Part shown: positions 22,911-36,455 of the stretch, piece by piece | How positions within the stretch are numbered: position 1 is the first letter of the stretch | Layout of the letters: each line of letters opens with the position of its first letter | Assembly: GCF_000002985.6 (NCBI RefSeq) | Contig: NC_003279.8 | Span: forward strand, 7,130,001-7,194,000 | DNA from: Caenorhabditis elegans | Lineage: Eukaryota > Nematoda > Chromadorea > Rhabditida > Rhabditidae | Length of the DNA: 64,000 nucleotides | Direction of reading: 5' to 3' | Position numbers and translations under genes: made by a program | Notes under the pieces: generated by a model | What the model saw: only the letters and a program-made list of their open reading frames with translations | Databases searched by the model: none | Told to the model about the DNA's origin: nothing

Positions 22911-25900
22911 TTATTTTTGGAAAATTCTAGCCATATCAGCCACAGAGCGACGACTATTTGCATTTTCATCATCATCTGCTGTAGGTGGAGGTGTAGTTGG
23001 AGACGTCATTCCAATCAAACGACTTCGAGGTTCTGGTTTAGGAGGAAGTAATGGGGGTGGAGCACCGCCAGGTCCAACTCTGAATACAAATTAAATATTA
23101 TAATTAACCATAATTTTGAAATTTCAAAACAGTATAAATGTTGTTTTTACATATATTACGCACCTATTACGTTGAGGCAAAGGTGGTGGAGAATCCGAAG
23201 CACTTGATGACGTCATGATCTTACTGTTACTTGTTGTTGGAGAAGAAGCTTCACGTGGAGACAGTGAGAAGTCAGAAGAAGCAGAAAGAGTACGTTCAGC
23301 TGAAGGACGAAGATGCACTTGTGAAATGAGGGAACTATCTGGTATCATAGCAACACGAACACCAGTTGGAACTTTTCTTGGTTCTTGTTCAACTTCATCA
23401 ACTTCTTCAATTAGATCAGCCAAATCTCCATTCTCTGGTCCTCCACTTGATTTACTTGTCATCATCACGTCTTCAGAAAGGGATGAATTTAGAATAGATG
23501 AAGCTCCTCCTCTTTTCCTTGGTCTTGCCTTTTGTAGATGTGATAGGACTGAAGGCTTTGGTGGCAAATCTAAATTGACTCCTTGCTCCGTAGAATCTCC
23601 AACTGTTTCGGAAGATGTTGTCGATGATGTCAGATCTCCAATTATACTTCTCGGACGATGTCCTGCCTGAGAACGTTTCGGAGTGAATGGAGATGACATT
23701 GCAGGTGATCCTGTCCCCACAGATGACGTTCTTCCAAGGCTGCATGCATCACCAGATCCTCCAATTGACATTTTGGACAGTTCAGATTCCACGTGTTCGC
23801 ACATTTCCCTCCATTTCCATTCACTAAACACATGTTTCACTTGTTCTGTGCAAACTTCAGCAAGTCTAGCTGTTGCAAGTTGCTCTGCACGACGCGATGT
23901 TGCACTTAAATCACCTCCGATTGTTCTTGAAATGCTCTCAGAAATGATCCGACCGCCTTCCATTTGAAACTTTCCAACGAATTCTTCAATGATTTCAATC
24001 ATTTTTGGTGGAAATGGTTCTTGTCCAAAAGCTGAAATTGAGTCAACAATGCTTCCAACAACCTCATCATTCGCTTTCTCCATTTTCTGTAGCACTCCCT
24101 CTGCGAACATTTTCTTGCAATTGGCTTCGTCGGCTCCGAGAGCTGTTCTATTCCGATACAAGCAGTTTTGAATCTGTGATAATGCTGCCACTGTCCTCGG
24201 TCGTTCTACACGCTGCATACAGTCAAATGCATCATGAACAGGATAAGGGAAATGAGTTAATGTGTGGTTCATCTTGATAGACGTTGCCAAATCGACAAAA
24301 CCATCAGCACCAATATGATTATTGTCAATGGACACAGATCGAAGAGATACATTAACTTGTAGTGCTTTCGAAAGAATTCTGGCTCCAAAGTTTCCCATCT
24401 CATTTCCACTTATATCAAGACTTTTGAGCGTTGTAGTTGCTGCCAATGTGTTGATAAGTACGCTTAGATATGCACCGAGACGGCAATCCGAGAGATTGAG
24501 CTCTTCGAGACACTGAAAATGAGATACATAATCATCACAGTTGAATTTTAAAAAACTTACCCCTTCCTCGCTGTATAGCTTTACTACATCCAGAAGAACT
24601 TTATTGATCACATGCACTTGTTTGTTGTTTTTCTTCAATTGATTCATATTAGATCCTCCAATATCAAGTCTTCGTAGACATGTAACCATCATCAGACTCT
24701 GCAAAACTCCTTGCAGTTCACCATCCAGATTATTATCTCGAAGACTGAGGGTCTCACAACGAATTCCTCCAATGCATGCATCAAGTACACTTGCGGATCC
24801 TTTCTCACACGTCGCATCTAAATCCAGACGGAATGGTTGAAGTTGTTGATTCGAAGCAAGTCCAAGAAGAACTGCTTTAAGATATTCAGATGGCATTGAC
24901 GTGTTGTTGAATGAAATATGCGATAGATTGACTGCCATCGAAAAATATTCCTTCGCGGTTTGAACTCCTTCTGATTTTTTGCTCAATGAGCAACCATTCA
25001 ATATTAGCTTTTCGATTTGAAGGCCACCGAATTTTAAAGAATTCCAGAGTTTGTCCAGATGTATACCAGTATCAGAAAAGTCGAGAACTCGGAGCGAAGT
25101 GGAAATTGAAACCAGATTGATGATTCCAGATATCTAGAAAAATTTAATTTTAAGTCAAGCATAAAAAATTTTTTGAAAAAAAAGATAAAACAAGCAAGTT
25201 CTGTTTTTTAATTCTCATACAAACTTACATCATCCTTCATAGGATTTGCTGACAAAATGAGCTCTGTTAGTTGCATTCCTCCACTTTTGCATGACGTCAT
25301 TCCACTGAAAAAGAGGTTAAACTTAAAATACTTGTTTTTTATCAGATAATCTTACTTATATAGACCAGTGCATAACAAATTAATAGATTTATCCGATAAT
25401 TGACATTCAGAAAAGTTGACATATTTTAGCTGATTGAGCCGAGGAAGCACGGAGGACAAAATTGTGAATCCTGGAATTTTAAATTAACAAATTGATGAAA
25501 GATAGAAAACAACCTTTTTTGTCATCAATCGGATTCCTTGAAAGATCCAAATACTCGAGGCAGGCATTTTGGTTATTGTGAAAAGCTGATGCAAGGAGAG
25601 TAATGAAATCTCTGGAAATCATGGATTTAATATAACATTTTCAAAAAGTGTATGCCGAAAAAACTTAATTATTTATCAAAAATGCATTTGCTTTAAAAAC
25701 ATACTTTGGGAGACTGCAACTCCTCAGTTGAAGCTTTTTCAGATTTTGTGACTTTCGGATTACACTCAACACCACATCGATAACTTCGGAGGATACTCGG
25801 ACTGCATCACAGATAAGTCCCGTAAAATATGCTGAATATTGAAGGACGCCAACGATTGGAAGAAGATCTTTTGGAAGGAGATGCGAGAAGTCGTCAATTT

Positions 25901-26720
25901 TCAAATCTCGTAATTTGTTTGCTGTGTATATTTTCTCGACATCCCACGATACTTCATCTCGATAAGGTTGATCATAGAAATCACACAAAGCCGCGTAAGT
26001 TCGCCGAAAAGAATGACATGGGCGTGGAGAAGCTGTAGGAAGAGATGGAAATTCTGTGTAGAGAGCAGATGGATTCACATCGATTGATGATTGTAGATAA
26101 ACTCCTAAAAATAACAAAATTTAGAAAAATTGAGAGAAAATAGTTTTTAGATATCTGTCGTAATTGTTTTTTTTTTTGTTTTTTCTGCAATTTCCCTTGA
26201 TTTTTAACATTAAAAAACATACCGAAATCTGGAAAATAGTGTTTGACAGCTGATAACAGTTGTCTAGCCAAATGAACAGCTGGATGAATTGAACATTTAA
26301 TATTAATCTTCTTTTTATGTACACCATCATCCAAATGAATCACCAATTCTTCTTCACTTATCACATGAATCGCTTTTATCGCCAGCACATGAAATGATTT
26401 TTCGATTTTCAATGACGATGTAGTTTTACCCATAAGAAAGAATATTCTGCAAAATGGTTGCTTTGAATTTAAAACAAAAATTGGTCTTAAATACCTAAAT
26501 TTCGATATGATAAAAATACGTGGCTCATATTTATCTGCTTTGTGTGCCACATCCACCTGAACCACAATCCGCGAGTCGAAGAATTTGTTTCCTAGGATTT
26601 GTGATGGTTTATCTGGAAAAAAAACTTAGGTTTCATGCTTTATAATAAAATCATTCAAAAAAAAAACTTACGTTGTACGAAATCACACAATTCCTGGATG
26701 GTGCTCCTCGACATGGACAT
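22911..26720 (-). CDS. crml-1: CARMIL, capping protein regulator with leucine-rich repeats
   Basis: CARMIL binds actin capping protein and regulates Arp2/3-dependent actin assembly at the cell membrane. ATG 26720 reads MSMSRSTIQELCDFVQ. The N-terminal PH-like region (about 26300-26720) includes FHVLAIKAIHVISEEELVIH. A long leucine-rich repeat array covers roughly 24480-26100, with words such as LEELNLSDCRLGAYLSVL and TTLKSLDISGNEMGNFGARI. A helical dimerisation region follows (about 23800-24250). A capping-protein-interaction motif LSHLQKARPRKRGG lies at 23505-23546. The tail is Pro/Ser-rich (APPPLLPPKPEPRSRL) and ends NSRRSVADMARIFQK with TAA at 22911. Large exon 23124-25001 carries most of the C-terminal half. 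Known C. elegans CRML-1 acts in neuronal migration and growth-cone guidance; that is literature knowledge, not visible here. Confidence 0.93.
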
Positions 26721-29700
26721 TTTTAGAATTTAGAATTAAAATGGGCGGTTTGTGATTCAGGTTTGTGGAACAGTCATCTACTCGATCTGGAAAATATGAA
26801 TTCGTTACGAGAACACACAAATATTATTATCAAACACATAATATACAAAACGACGTTGTGAGTCATGATGAGAGTGCGAAAGAGGGAGAAAGCGATACAC
26901 GAAGAGCGAACCACCGGAGAACCGAGATAGTGAAAATAATTATGGCGCCTGTGGGGAGACGCAGACATCTAGGTTCACTCCTTTATGCCCTCAAATTGAC
27001 AGATGGAGACGCCACCATTGACCGTCACATACTGATAACACTGCACAATGTGAGGAGCGAGGGGATACTGCTGGTAGATTAACAGCACCACTAACACAAG
27101 GCCGTTCAGGGTCTTTGTTCAAAACTACTTGCCAGATTTCGCCCATGTGGTGTTGATGATGGTTGGATGAGAAGAGAAAGAGGGAAATCACGGAGGTAAA
27201 TTGGTACTTTTTATCGGGTCGATAGACATACCGGAAACACATTGAAATATATAGAATTCTAAAAGCAGGTAAAAATCAGTCTAGTTGGTTGCTATGGAAC
27301 TTTTCTTGAAAATTCTCAAAATTGAAAGAAGCTGCATTAATTTGAGTATCATTTATTTGTTATCAAAAATTTCTGAAGCTCTGTTATTAATAAAACTGGA
27401 TAAACATCGAGTGTTATCTAAAACAAATTTGATTGAGAGAAATGATATACAAAATCGTTTAAAAAGACTACAATTTTTCAGGAATGCAGAGAAAATCATA
27501 AATAAAATCGTACGATAGTAAACAGATTTAAAGTGAGAAGTTCAATAAACTATGATATCGATTCAACCACACATATTTAACAATGGTTGTGAGTCAGCAA
27601 TGTGTTGAGCATTCCAAGTCAGCGTTTCGTAATATTTATTTTAGAAAGCTGATGAAAAGTTTCATTGACCAGTTTTGGTATGAGATACTGGAAAACTATT
27701 ACACACAGTTTAAAAGAATGACATATATTCATTTGAGACTTTATGAATAGAAAGTAGATATATAGGAATTATGGTCCCTCGGGGACCCCATATGCTAATT
27801 TTGAATTAATTGTTTTCAATGTTTGCAAGAAAATGAACAGATAGGGTTGGTTGAGAACATTTTCTTTAAAAATGGTAAATTTTCTATTTTCCGACATGAG
27901 TGTCTTAGTTCATCAATGGTTTACTGAAGGCTTAGAAGACGTGTAGAGAAGACAACGACAAATGTTGTTGTGGTTCGATTCGGTGCCACAAGGAAAAAGG
28001 AAAACAACGACGAAGAGAAGAAGGCTTTGAAGAAGAAGAAGGCATGATAATAGAAACGACGGAACGGATGAGGTATTGGGCCGAGAGATGCGGAGAAGAA
28101 GCGTTCCCCACAAGACCGAGTGGACCAAGCTTTGCCCGTCTATCTCTCCAAACAACCTACTATTTTCAACGGAAAGGACGTGCGGCGAATTGCACCAATT
28201 GGTGCATGTTCAAAAAGGAACGGAGAAGAGCCACCCTGTGACCACTCGAGCACTAATTTGAATGAATCAACCTCCCCAAGTAGTAACATACTAACCGAGA
28301 ATAGTTTGAAGTTCTGGGGGTATAAACAAGAATGGAGATAGCAAAACTAACGCCCGAGAGTAAGTAAATACTTATATGGTGAGCCTAAGTCTCGCGTCGA
28401 TTTATTGTTTTCTGTTCAGAACACAACGTGCATATCTAGAAATTTTCGATGATTCATGCAAAAATGTTTTCAAATAATTTTTCAAAAACTGAAGAAAGTT
28501 TGAGAAATAATATAAATTTAGGCTTTCCTTCAGATAAATTTAAATATAAAAAATCATATATATTTTCAAGATGCGAGAAAAATATGGAAGCGGCCAGCAG
28601 AGATACGCTATAGCGCTAAACAATGTGTGCGATTCACAAGAGCTTCTGAAAGATAAAAATTGTGACTACGATTCAATAATTGATTCAAAGTTTGATAAGT
28701 CAATCGATTTCAAGTGAAAAGAAAGAGCTTGAGAACATGATGAGTAGCAGGTGTAGAAAACGCATCGACGCGATTTTTTGTTTTGTTTGGCGCCACTAAA
28801 CACACAGACATTCGGTCATACACTCTTCCAAATATAGTCAATATACAGTGTGTTCGAGTGAGAGAGAATGGAACATGTCGAAATATAGTGTCTGAAGACG
28901 AGACACTGGATTATTTTGACGGGAAAGCGTGTTCCTTCCGGTTGCAGGATGCTGGTGCAGCAAAGTGTCAAAATCGATGGGAACAGGGAAGGACCCCAAG
29001 GATAATTGAAAGATGAGCGAGGAGAAAGAGAGCGACTGAATGAGTTATTACGAGCGGCAGATAGCCGGAATAGCTGGCCTATTTTACATTGCGGTCGTCG
29101 CTTTTTGCGGAACGGGTCGAACGGTTTTCAATGCAATTAGACGATTCGTCATCTTTTTGACATTTTTTAGATACAAAAAATACTTATCAATAAAAAAGTT
29201 TTTTAGAAAAACTTAAAATATCGAATTTATCTTTAGAAAATGAATTAAAGAAGATGAAAAATAAAATGAAAATCTAAAACAGATTCCATACCGTAGTTTC
29301 ACACAAAGGGACATTTATAGTTCTCAAATTTGTGTCCCGCCGCGAAATCAAAACAAAAGAAAGTTAGTCCGTGTACTCCACTCGGACAACATTGTTTCGC
29401 AACACTTTTTTCTGCGAACATTAAAAAATATAAATTTGTTCAACTTCCATTTTTTAATGTTATCAAATGTTTCAATTTTTCTTAATTTTTATGATATTTT
29501 CAGCTGAAATTTTTGTTTCGATTAGATCACAAACTTTTTTTTGATGTTTAATTGAAATTTTAGAGATGTATTAGAAAGTTTTTTAATCTTCAAACAAAAA
29601 ACATTTTTGTCAAATCGAGACCTCAAAATAATTTATCTTTTCAATACAATTTAGTTTCCTTGCTTTTAACGTTCAAATCTTGATCATTTCTTTTTTTTTG

Positions 29701-29724
29701 TTTATAAACGATTGTTTCAGATAA
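26721..29724. promoter_or_regulatory. Divergent intergenic region, crml-1 / xpa-1
   Basis: Three kilobases separate the starts of crml-1 (-) and xpa-1 (+), long for two ordinary genes in this window. Small open frames (27285-27518, 28044-28341, 28783-29016) overlap in several frames and show no splice-linked continuation or domain. It presumably contains both promoters; an unannotated RNA gene cannot be excluded. Confidence 0.45.
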
Positions 29725-30752
29725 ATGCCGAAACGCCGCTACAATCCGTCCGCCAACGAGGAGGAAAAGATTCCAATAGTAGAAAAATTATATAGGTGAG
29801 GTTTACTTTAAGTTCAAAGACCGTTGAGCTTATTGCAGGGAAAATCAAGAATCGGATTTTCTTGGTGGCGGATTCTGTGATGACGACGATGAGGTGCAGG
29901 AACGTCGCGAGCAAATTTCCGAAATGAGACAAAAACGTAATTGTTTAACTGTTGAAAGTCAATGGCAATTTGCTAGTATTTCTGAATTTAGAAATTATTA
30001 ACTAAAAAACGAGTAAAACTTTAAGTGATATAATTATTTTATTCTAAATTCGGAAAAAAAGTGAAATTATATGTATTCTTTGACTATATGCTTACACAAA
30101 TTTTCAGGCGAAGAAGCAGCTCACAATTTGATTCAAGCTCCTGAAAATTGTGAAAAGTGCGACAAAGGTTTGATGGACAGTTGGCTTTGGGAACGATATA
30201 ACTGTGCAGTTTGTGATGCTTGTAGAGATGATAAAGGCGAACATAAATTACTTGCTCGTACGGAAGTCAAAAATACATATCTTCTGAAAGTAAGACGGTA
30301 TTTTAAAAATCTTAAAATGATATTTCAATTACAGGATTGCGATCTGGATCTGCGCAAACCAAAGCTTCGGTATTGGGCGAAGAAAAATCCACATAATCCG
30401 AGATATGGAGACATGAAGTTGTATCTGAAGTGCCAGGTCATTTATTCAGTTCATAGATTTAATACATTTTATTTTTCAGATTGAAACACGAGTTCTGGAA
30501 GTGCATGGTAGTTGGGAAGATCTGGAATTGAAGAAAGAGCTTCGTGAGCAATCCAAAGAAGTTCGTTCCGAAAAGCGTTTTGAGAAAAAGCTCAAAGATC
30601 TCCGCCAGCAAATTCGTGGAACTTCCGGTGTGAAAGTTGATTTCGGAAGACCTCATACTCACGAATTCGGGAAAGAAACTCACGTGGAAGAGGACACATG
30701 GAGAAGAACATGCATAACTTGTGAATATGAAGAAGTTTTTGAAAAACTCTGA
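29725..30752 (+). CDS. xpa-1: XPA, nucleotide excision repair damage-verification protein
   Basis: This is the XPA scaffold of nucleotide excision repair, a nuclear protein. Five exons (29725-29795, 29839-29936, 30108-30289, 30335-30436, 30480-30752) join in frame to 241 codons, slightly shorter than human XPA (273). TTTCAG four bases before the ATG suggests SL1 trans-splicing. The start is MPKRRYNPSANEEEEKIP, followed by an acidic patch (FCDDDDEVQE). The zinc finger is CEKC then about 17 residues and CDAC (human CEECGKEFMDSY and CDNC), with MDSWLWERYNC between. The DNA-binding domain follows: LLARTEVKNTYLLKDCDL, then LRYWAKKNPHNPRYGDMKLY and LYLKCQIETRVLEVHG. The C-terminus ends with HVEEDTWRRTCITCEYEE, the usual TFIIH-contact tail. 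Confidence 0.95.
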
Positions 30753-30944
30753 GTTCAAACTGAATTAAATAACATTTGACGGGCTACACGAAGACTAGTA
30801 CTGTTCTATTATCTACAGTATCTACTACTCATTCTTCTAATTCTCTTTTTTTGATCTTACAATTAATTATCCAAATGTAAATGCTTTATTGCTATGAGAT
30901 AAACATATTTCTCCACTTATTCATGTTGGTTGTGCAGAGCGCGC

Positions 30945-30958
30945 GTTGCCATAGCGAC
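30945..30958 (+). promoter_or_regulatory. X-box (RFX/DAF-19 site) upstream of mks-6
   Basis: GTTGCC AT AGCGAC matches the X-box consensus RYYNYY-N(1-3)-RRNRAC at every position. It ends 57 bp before the mks-6 ATG, within the distance typical of DAF-19-controlled ciliary genes in C. elegans. Confidence 0.85.
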
Positions 30959-31015
30959 AAGGGAACCTTTCCGTGAAAGGGGGATACATTCTTGAAAATT
31001 CAATATTCTCTAAGC

Positions 31016-34000
31016 ATGCGCAGAAATTCAGTTTCCGTTGAAGATGGAATTGGTTAGTTTCAATTAAGTTTGCAAATTTTGATAATTAATAAAAATTTAA
31101 GTTCGTCCCGAAACTGAGCAGACTCTAGCTTCACGAAAAAATAAGCCAGAGAAGCTATTTCTTCGATCAGCATCAGTTGGATTGGCTCCAGGAGATGGAG
31201 AACAATCACCATCACCAGGTCCTTTTACAAAAGATGAAAAGGATAAGAAACAGAATAGAAGAGAATCAATAAAAGAACATTTGATGAAATTTAAAGCAAA
31301 AGCTGGAAAGATTCTCGAGGAAAAGCAAAGTGTGAAGCCGATAAATGAAGAATCACAGAATAGCATGTCGTTTTTGGTAATTTTCAGTAATTTTTGTTGC
31401 TTAATACGGAAAATCATTTGAGGTTTATTACATATACGTCAAAAAATGAGAAACTACACATATATTACGCGCATGGCCACAACAAGTTACTGTAACTCGT
31501 GTCATTTTACGGGCCGTTATCGTGTCGTTTTTTGAAGAATAAAAAAATTTCTGCCAAGGTTTTCACATGAAAATTGATGCAAAAAATGATACGAGTTACA
31601 ATACCTTTTTGTCCTCGTGGCGAGACCCATGCGCGTAAGATTCTGTAGGTTTGCACCTCTACGATTGCCAAGTTAAAAATTTGGTCGTCTTTGAAAACTA
31701 GGATAGGTGAAAATTGAGCAATTGTCATTTTTGAAATAAAAAATAGAATCTCAACACTTGGAAAAATTCTTGGAAACACTTTGATTGTTCCATATGAGTT
31801 GTTACAGTCGCAAACGTCTGAAGGTGAACAAAAAGAAGAACTTTCGGTTGGAGTTGTTGATGAACAAGCCAGTGAATCATCAATTCAGCAAGAAGCTCGA
31901 AAAGAATCAAAAGAACAATTGAGAAATAGAATTCGAAAAAGTGCTCAAAAAGCTGTGGAAAGAACACGTGGAAATGTGCAATTAAACAGAAGATTAGCCA
32001 GAAGACCTACTGTAGTTATGGAAGAACATCTTGATGAAAATGATTTATTTGCAATTGATGAACAAGTTGAGAGAACAATTAAAGTAGGTCATACATTGAG
32101 AAATATACAATACATTTCAATTTCAGATGGGCGAAAAGTATTTAGTTGCAAATGAAACAACTAATGCTGCCGAACGAGATATTGAAGAATTCTTCGAGAC
32201 AAAACCCAAGGAATCAGATGAACAGAAAAAGGAAGAACCAAGAAAAGTGATTTATGGAAGAGTAGAAGAAGTTAAATATCAGCATGATTTATTAGTTAAA
32301 TATGTTCTTCGTGATAGGTATGGGATATCTTTTGAAGAATTTTTATTTTGTTTATATATTTTTGCAGTAACATTGTTGCTGGTGAAATTGTCCCAAAAGA
32401 AGTTCGCAGACAGGCCACGATATTGCCAACTAGAGTAAGTTCTTCATCTGATGGTTTTCCTTTAAAGGATTTTGTGGGGCGTATATTTAGTTTTGTAGGC
32501 AACATTTCCAAGTTACTTATTAGCTGAACCATTTGAACCATTTGAGCATCATACAAAATTTTGAAATCGTTTTGAAATTGTAAAAAAATTTTGAAATTGT
32601 TCAACAAAGTTTTTGTATCAGTTTAAAAAATCTTGAGTTACCATATCCATTGTTCTCTTTCAAAAATTCTTCAAAAAATTACATCTTAATTCCAGGTAGA
32701 ATACAGTGAAGATTCTGTTAGTTTGTACACTGCTCCAGAAGTTATGGATAATGTTATCAGTCAAACTAGGTTTGATAATAATAATTCATAAAATTTCGTT
32801 ACAATCTGAAAATTCAGAAATCGAAGATACGTACAACTAGACGTGTTCATAGACTCCGTACATTTCGATCATCATTATTTGTGGTCTGATGAGGAAGTTA
32901 CGGCTGCAGAATTGAGAAATGAATTTATGGTTCAATTATTAAGAGTTCATGAAATTGCACAACTCGAACGGCATCATCTGTGAGTTCTTCAAATAATATT
33001 TTCATATTTTGGGAAAGTCGCAATTACCTGAAAATTATATTTTTAGTGACGTGGATCGTCAGCCAAGAATGAAAGAACAAGTTCGTAAAGGTCGTCTGGA
33101 ATTGGAACGACTTGGAGATGTACTGAATGAGACACGGAAAAGTCAAGGATATACTGCAACTACAGCATTCTTTACTCCTGCTAAAAGTCCATGGTTTGTT
33201 TTTTAGACCAATTATTTTAGACACAAAAACAATATTTTAGGGAGATCGAAGATTGGGCATCCTATGGTTCTGTTAATAAGTCTGCAAAACTATCGCCAAT
33301 TGGAAAAATACCAAAAACGTCAAGAGAACGAATAGCGTTGATGAGAAGAACGAATGTTCAAATGGTTCTTTATTTTAATGATATGGAAGTTAGCAGAACT
33401 GCATGGATTCCATTGAGTTGTGATGTGATGACGGCTGTGAAACGATTTGAAATGGAATTATATTCTCCAATGAAATCATTGGAATTAATGGTTTTGGAAC
33501 AATGTAATGGAAAAATAAGAGTTTTAGGGAAAGGAAGAATTCCATTGCCATCTGAAGATGATCTAGAAATTGCACTTCATGAGGTGGTTTTTGAAAATGA
33601 TTCATTTATGAAACCGTAAGTTTTAGAAGCAATTACTTTGAATACTAACTGTATTTCAGAGTTGCCGGAAGTCTAGGTTCTGACTCACAAAGAAAAGAAA
33701 CTGGAAGAATTTTATGCAGAGCAATGCTTGAAGATGGAGAATTAAAAATAGCTGATGACAGATTGTTGGCAGAATCAATGCAAGAACGACGAAAACAAAC
33801 ATTTGAATTAATACCTTCTGAATTAGTTCTAGGAAATTTGAATCAAGAAGATGATAAGAAACGGTAAGTTCGTATAGAAAAATGGCAACATTTACAATTT
33901 CAAACTATTCAGACTAGAAGAACTCCGCGAGGAAGATCGTGCTCAGAAGCGTTTTGCATATCGAAGTGCAATTGATTCTAGAAGAATATCTGCTCTTCAG

Positions 34001-36455
34001 TTCGCAAATCTAGCAAGGAAACGAGTAATGGACAGAAGACAAAGGAAAGAAAGAAAATATGAGGAAATCGTGAGAGAAGAATCAATTCCAACACTTTCAG
34101 TCGCTTTTTCTCAACTCTTTGGACCTGCTGATGTTTCTAGAAGATTAAAGCCAATGAGGAAAGACGGTAGAAGCAACTTTTGATATATGTGAACAAATTT
34201 ATATACTTTCTGATCATGTTATGTATAATTATTGAAAGGGATTAAGCGAAAAATCTTAATTGAAAAAATGTTATTCTTGCTAGTTGCTCATTCACAAATA
34301 TTTCAGTCTGACTAAGTAAAACACTTTAAGAGAAAATTCCAACAAAAATATTATTTTATGCAAAGTATTTTTGTTCTCTAATTTATTAGCGTAGCGAAAC
34401 ATTTAATGTTTTCAGAACGAGCTCGAGAAGAAGGATGGGACAATACAATAATCGTGAATATTCAATCAGCAATTAATTTGCCTGTCAGAACTTCAGGACA
34501 AGTTCAACCATTTGTAATCGTCAGTTATTCTGGAAAACGAATAAATACTGATGTGGCAGTGGGTAGGCATCCAAATTGGCAGTTCACTGGAAAATTAACC
34601 ATTTCAAAAGAGGATAGAGAACATGAATTTATTGAGATTAAAGTCTATGATCAGGTTTTTTTGCAATTTTAAGTTCATATATTTGTTCCAAACTTCAGCT
34701 CGTAGAATCCATTGACAAGGATGATCGAATTCATAACGTAGTTCATGAACAATTAACTGCAAGGCTACTGGGAACTCAAAGAATTCGATTTGAAACTCTT
34801 GCTGTTGTATCAAAAATCAGTTCACCAATTAGATTAAACATTCCATTGTATATTTCAAATTATAAGTGAGTTTTGTGTAAATAGGAGAAAAAACAATTTT
34901 ACAAAGATAATGATGATGTTTTTTTTTTCAGAATTTCGCCAGAATCGAGTTTCCTAAAAGTTCTATTCTCAACCCAAATTGATCCAAAATCTCAAATTGA
35001 ATATACCATGAGCACGTCCAGTTTTGAAACTGGAAAAACCCTGGAAAAATGTTCTAATTTGGAGAAACACGTTCGAGAACTCTTCCCAAAACGCATATCT
35101 CGCCCTCTTGTTACTGATTTGAATTCTCATTCAACAGTCTGTACTAGATATTTGAGACCTATTGCCCCACCACAGATTGTTATGCAGGAAAATGCGTCTA
35201 ACTTACCACTGATTTGCCGACTCGCAGCAAAGATTGTGTCAGGAATGCCACGCGTCGATTCCACATCTCACTCGGATATTTGGGGAAATGTGTTTCAATT
35301 GACAAGTATTGCAGTTGGAGGAATTGAAGAAAGATCAACATTACTTGGATGTTGGCTTCTTCATTTTAGACTTCCAGTTGCTATTGTTCTAGGTTTGTCT
35401 ACTAAAACAACTTCGTGACCGTCTGAAGGTGTCAACTGACTTTGCAATGTTTAATTTGAAAATCCGCGAAAAAGAAACTGCCAAATTTGTATACGTATTT
35501 CTGCTAAACTATTGTTTTTGAAACTCATCCAACAAGGTCAAAATCCGAACTTGTGTTACTTTGAGATTTTTTGATGCTTAATACGAGATTGATTTCGGAA
35601 TTTTAAACTGATAACTTAAATATAATCTCCTTTCGGCATGTCTACAAAAAGCATATGTCTTGTTTGAATATTTGATTGCAGATTTAGACGCCTCTCTTGT
35701 GAGATAAACTCCAGTTCTCATTTTCAGGTGAAGCTCGCGGTGAGAAAACAGGCTTCGTTCTTACCGAACTAGAAGGAAAACAAGTCTTAATTGATCCAGA
35801 CGATGGACATATTTATCCGATTCTTGATTCAAATTGTGCTCTCGAAAAGATATACGGAGCATTTGATAACAAGAACTACTATGCAAATGTTCAATCATAT
35901 GATCAGACTCCACAGATTTCTTTGAATTTGGATGTAAGTTTTTTTTCTATAAACTTAAAAGTTATTACTGGTTGATTTCAGAAATATACAAATTGGAAAC
36001 CTCTTTTCAATGTAAACGAAGAACCATTAGAAAGTATTCAAACTGCCACAGTTCGGTATTCAAAACTTCCAGAAGATTGGATAGTTGAACTTCGAATATC
36101 TTTGGAACGTGAAATTAAGATTCGATTCGACGAATCCCGAAAACACGCTATTCCTCAATGGCATTTGGTTGCTGCTCGACAACTCCGAGAGATTCTGGAA
36201 AATCCACGTGGAATAACTGAAAGTTCAGTAGAAGAGCGAATTGTGAGATTAAAAGAAGGTTATGAACTAACAGTAATTATAATCCGTGTGAACTATTCTT
36301 CAATGGAAGAGTGTGTACATGAAGTACTATCAAATAGACTTCAAGACACTCCGGATCTAAATTCTCAATTTGCAATTGCAGTTAATGTTATTGACTTTTT
36401 TGCTCATGTTATACAAATCGATATTGCTCTGGCTGTTCTTAAACCAAAAAGGTAG
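31016..36455 (+). CDS. mks-6: CC2D2A/MKS6, ciliary transition-zone protein
   Basis: MKS-6 (CC2D2A; Meckel/Joubert) is part of the MKS module of the ciliary transition zone. ATG 31016 gives MRRNSVSVEDGI, spliced to VRPETEQTLASRKN at 31102. The N-terminal third is charged and coiled-coil-like (KDEKDKKQNRRESIKEHLM; RKSAQKAVERTRGNV). A CC2D2A block follows, from VQMVLYFNDMEVSRTAWIP (about 33357) through PMRKDERAREEGWDNTIIV (34146-34455, across an intron at about 34168-34415). The C2 domain begins IQSAINLPVRTSGQVQPFV (about 34460). The C-terminal region (about 35180-36455) has STLLGCWLLHFRLPVAIVLG and VLIDPDDGHIYPILDSNCA, the degenerate transglutaminase-like fold of CC2D2A. The stop is at 36453-36455. 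The X-box just upstream supports the ciliary role. It lies 263 bp after xpa-1, so a hybrid operon is possible. Confidence 0.93.
31466..31638. repeat. Foldback repeat in an mks-6 intron
   Basis: Left arm about 31466-31510 (ACGCGCATGG, GTTACTGTAACTCGT, TCATTTT) is inverted at about 31580-31638 (AAAAATGATACGAGTTACAAT, CCATGCGCGT). It shares CTCGTGGCGAGACC and the GAGTTAC words with the fecl-1 intron element, so the two belong to one repeat family. Confidence 0.7.

Noticed and set aside
27960-27990. GGTTCGATTC word that could be a tRNA B box
   Set aside because: No matching A box or cloverleaf around it.
28044-28341. Three overlapping plus-strand frames
   Set aside because: Three frames are open over the same bases, typical of chance. 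No homology or splice sites.
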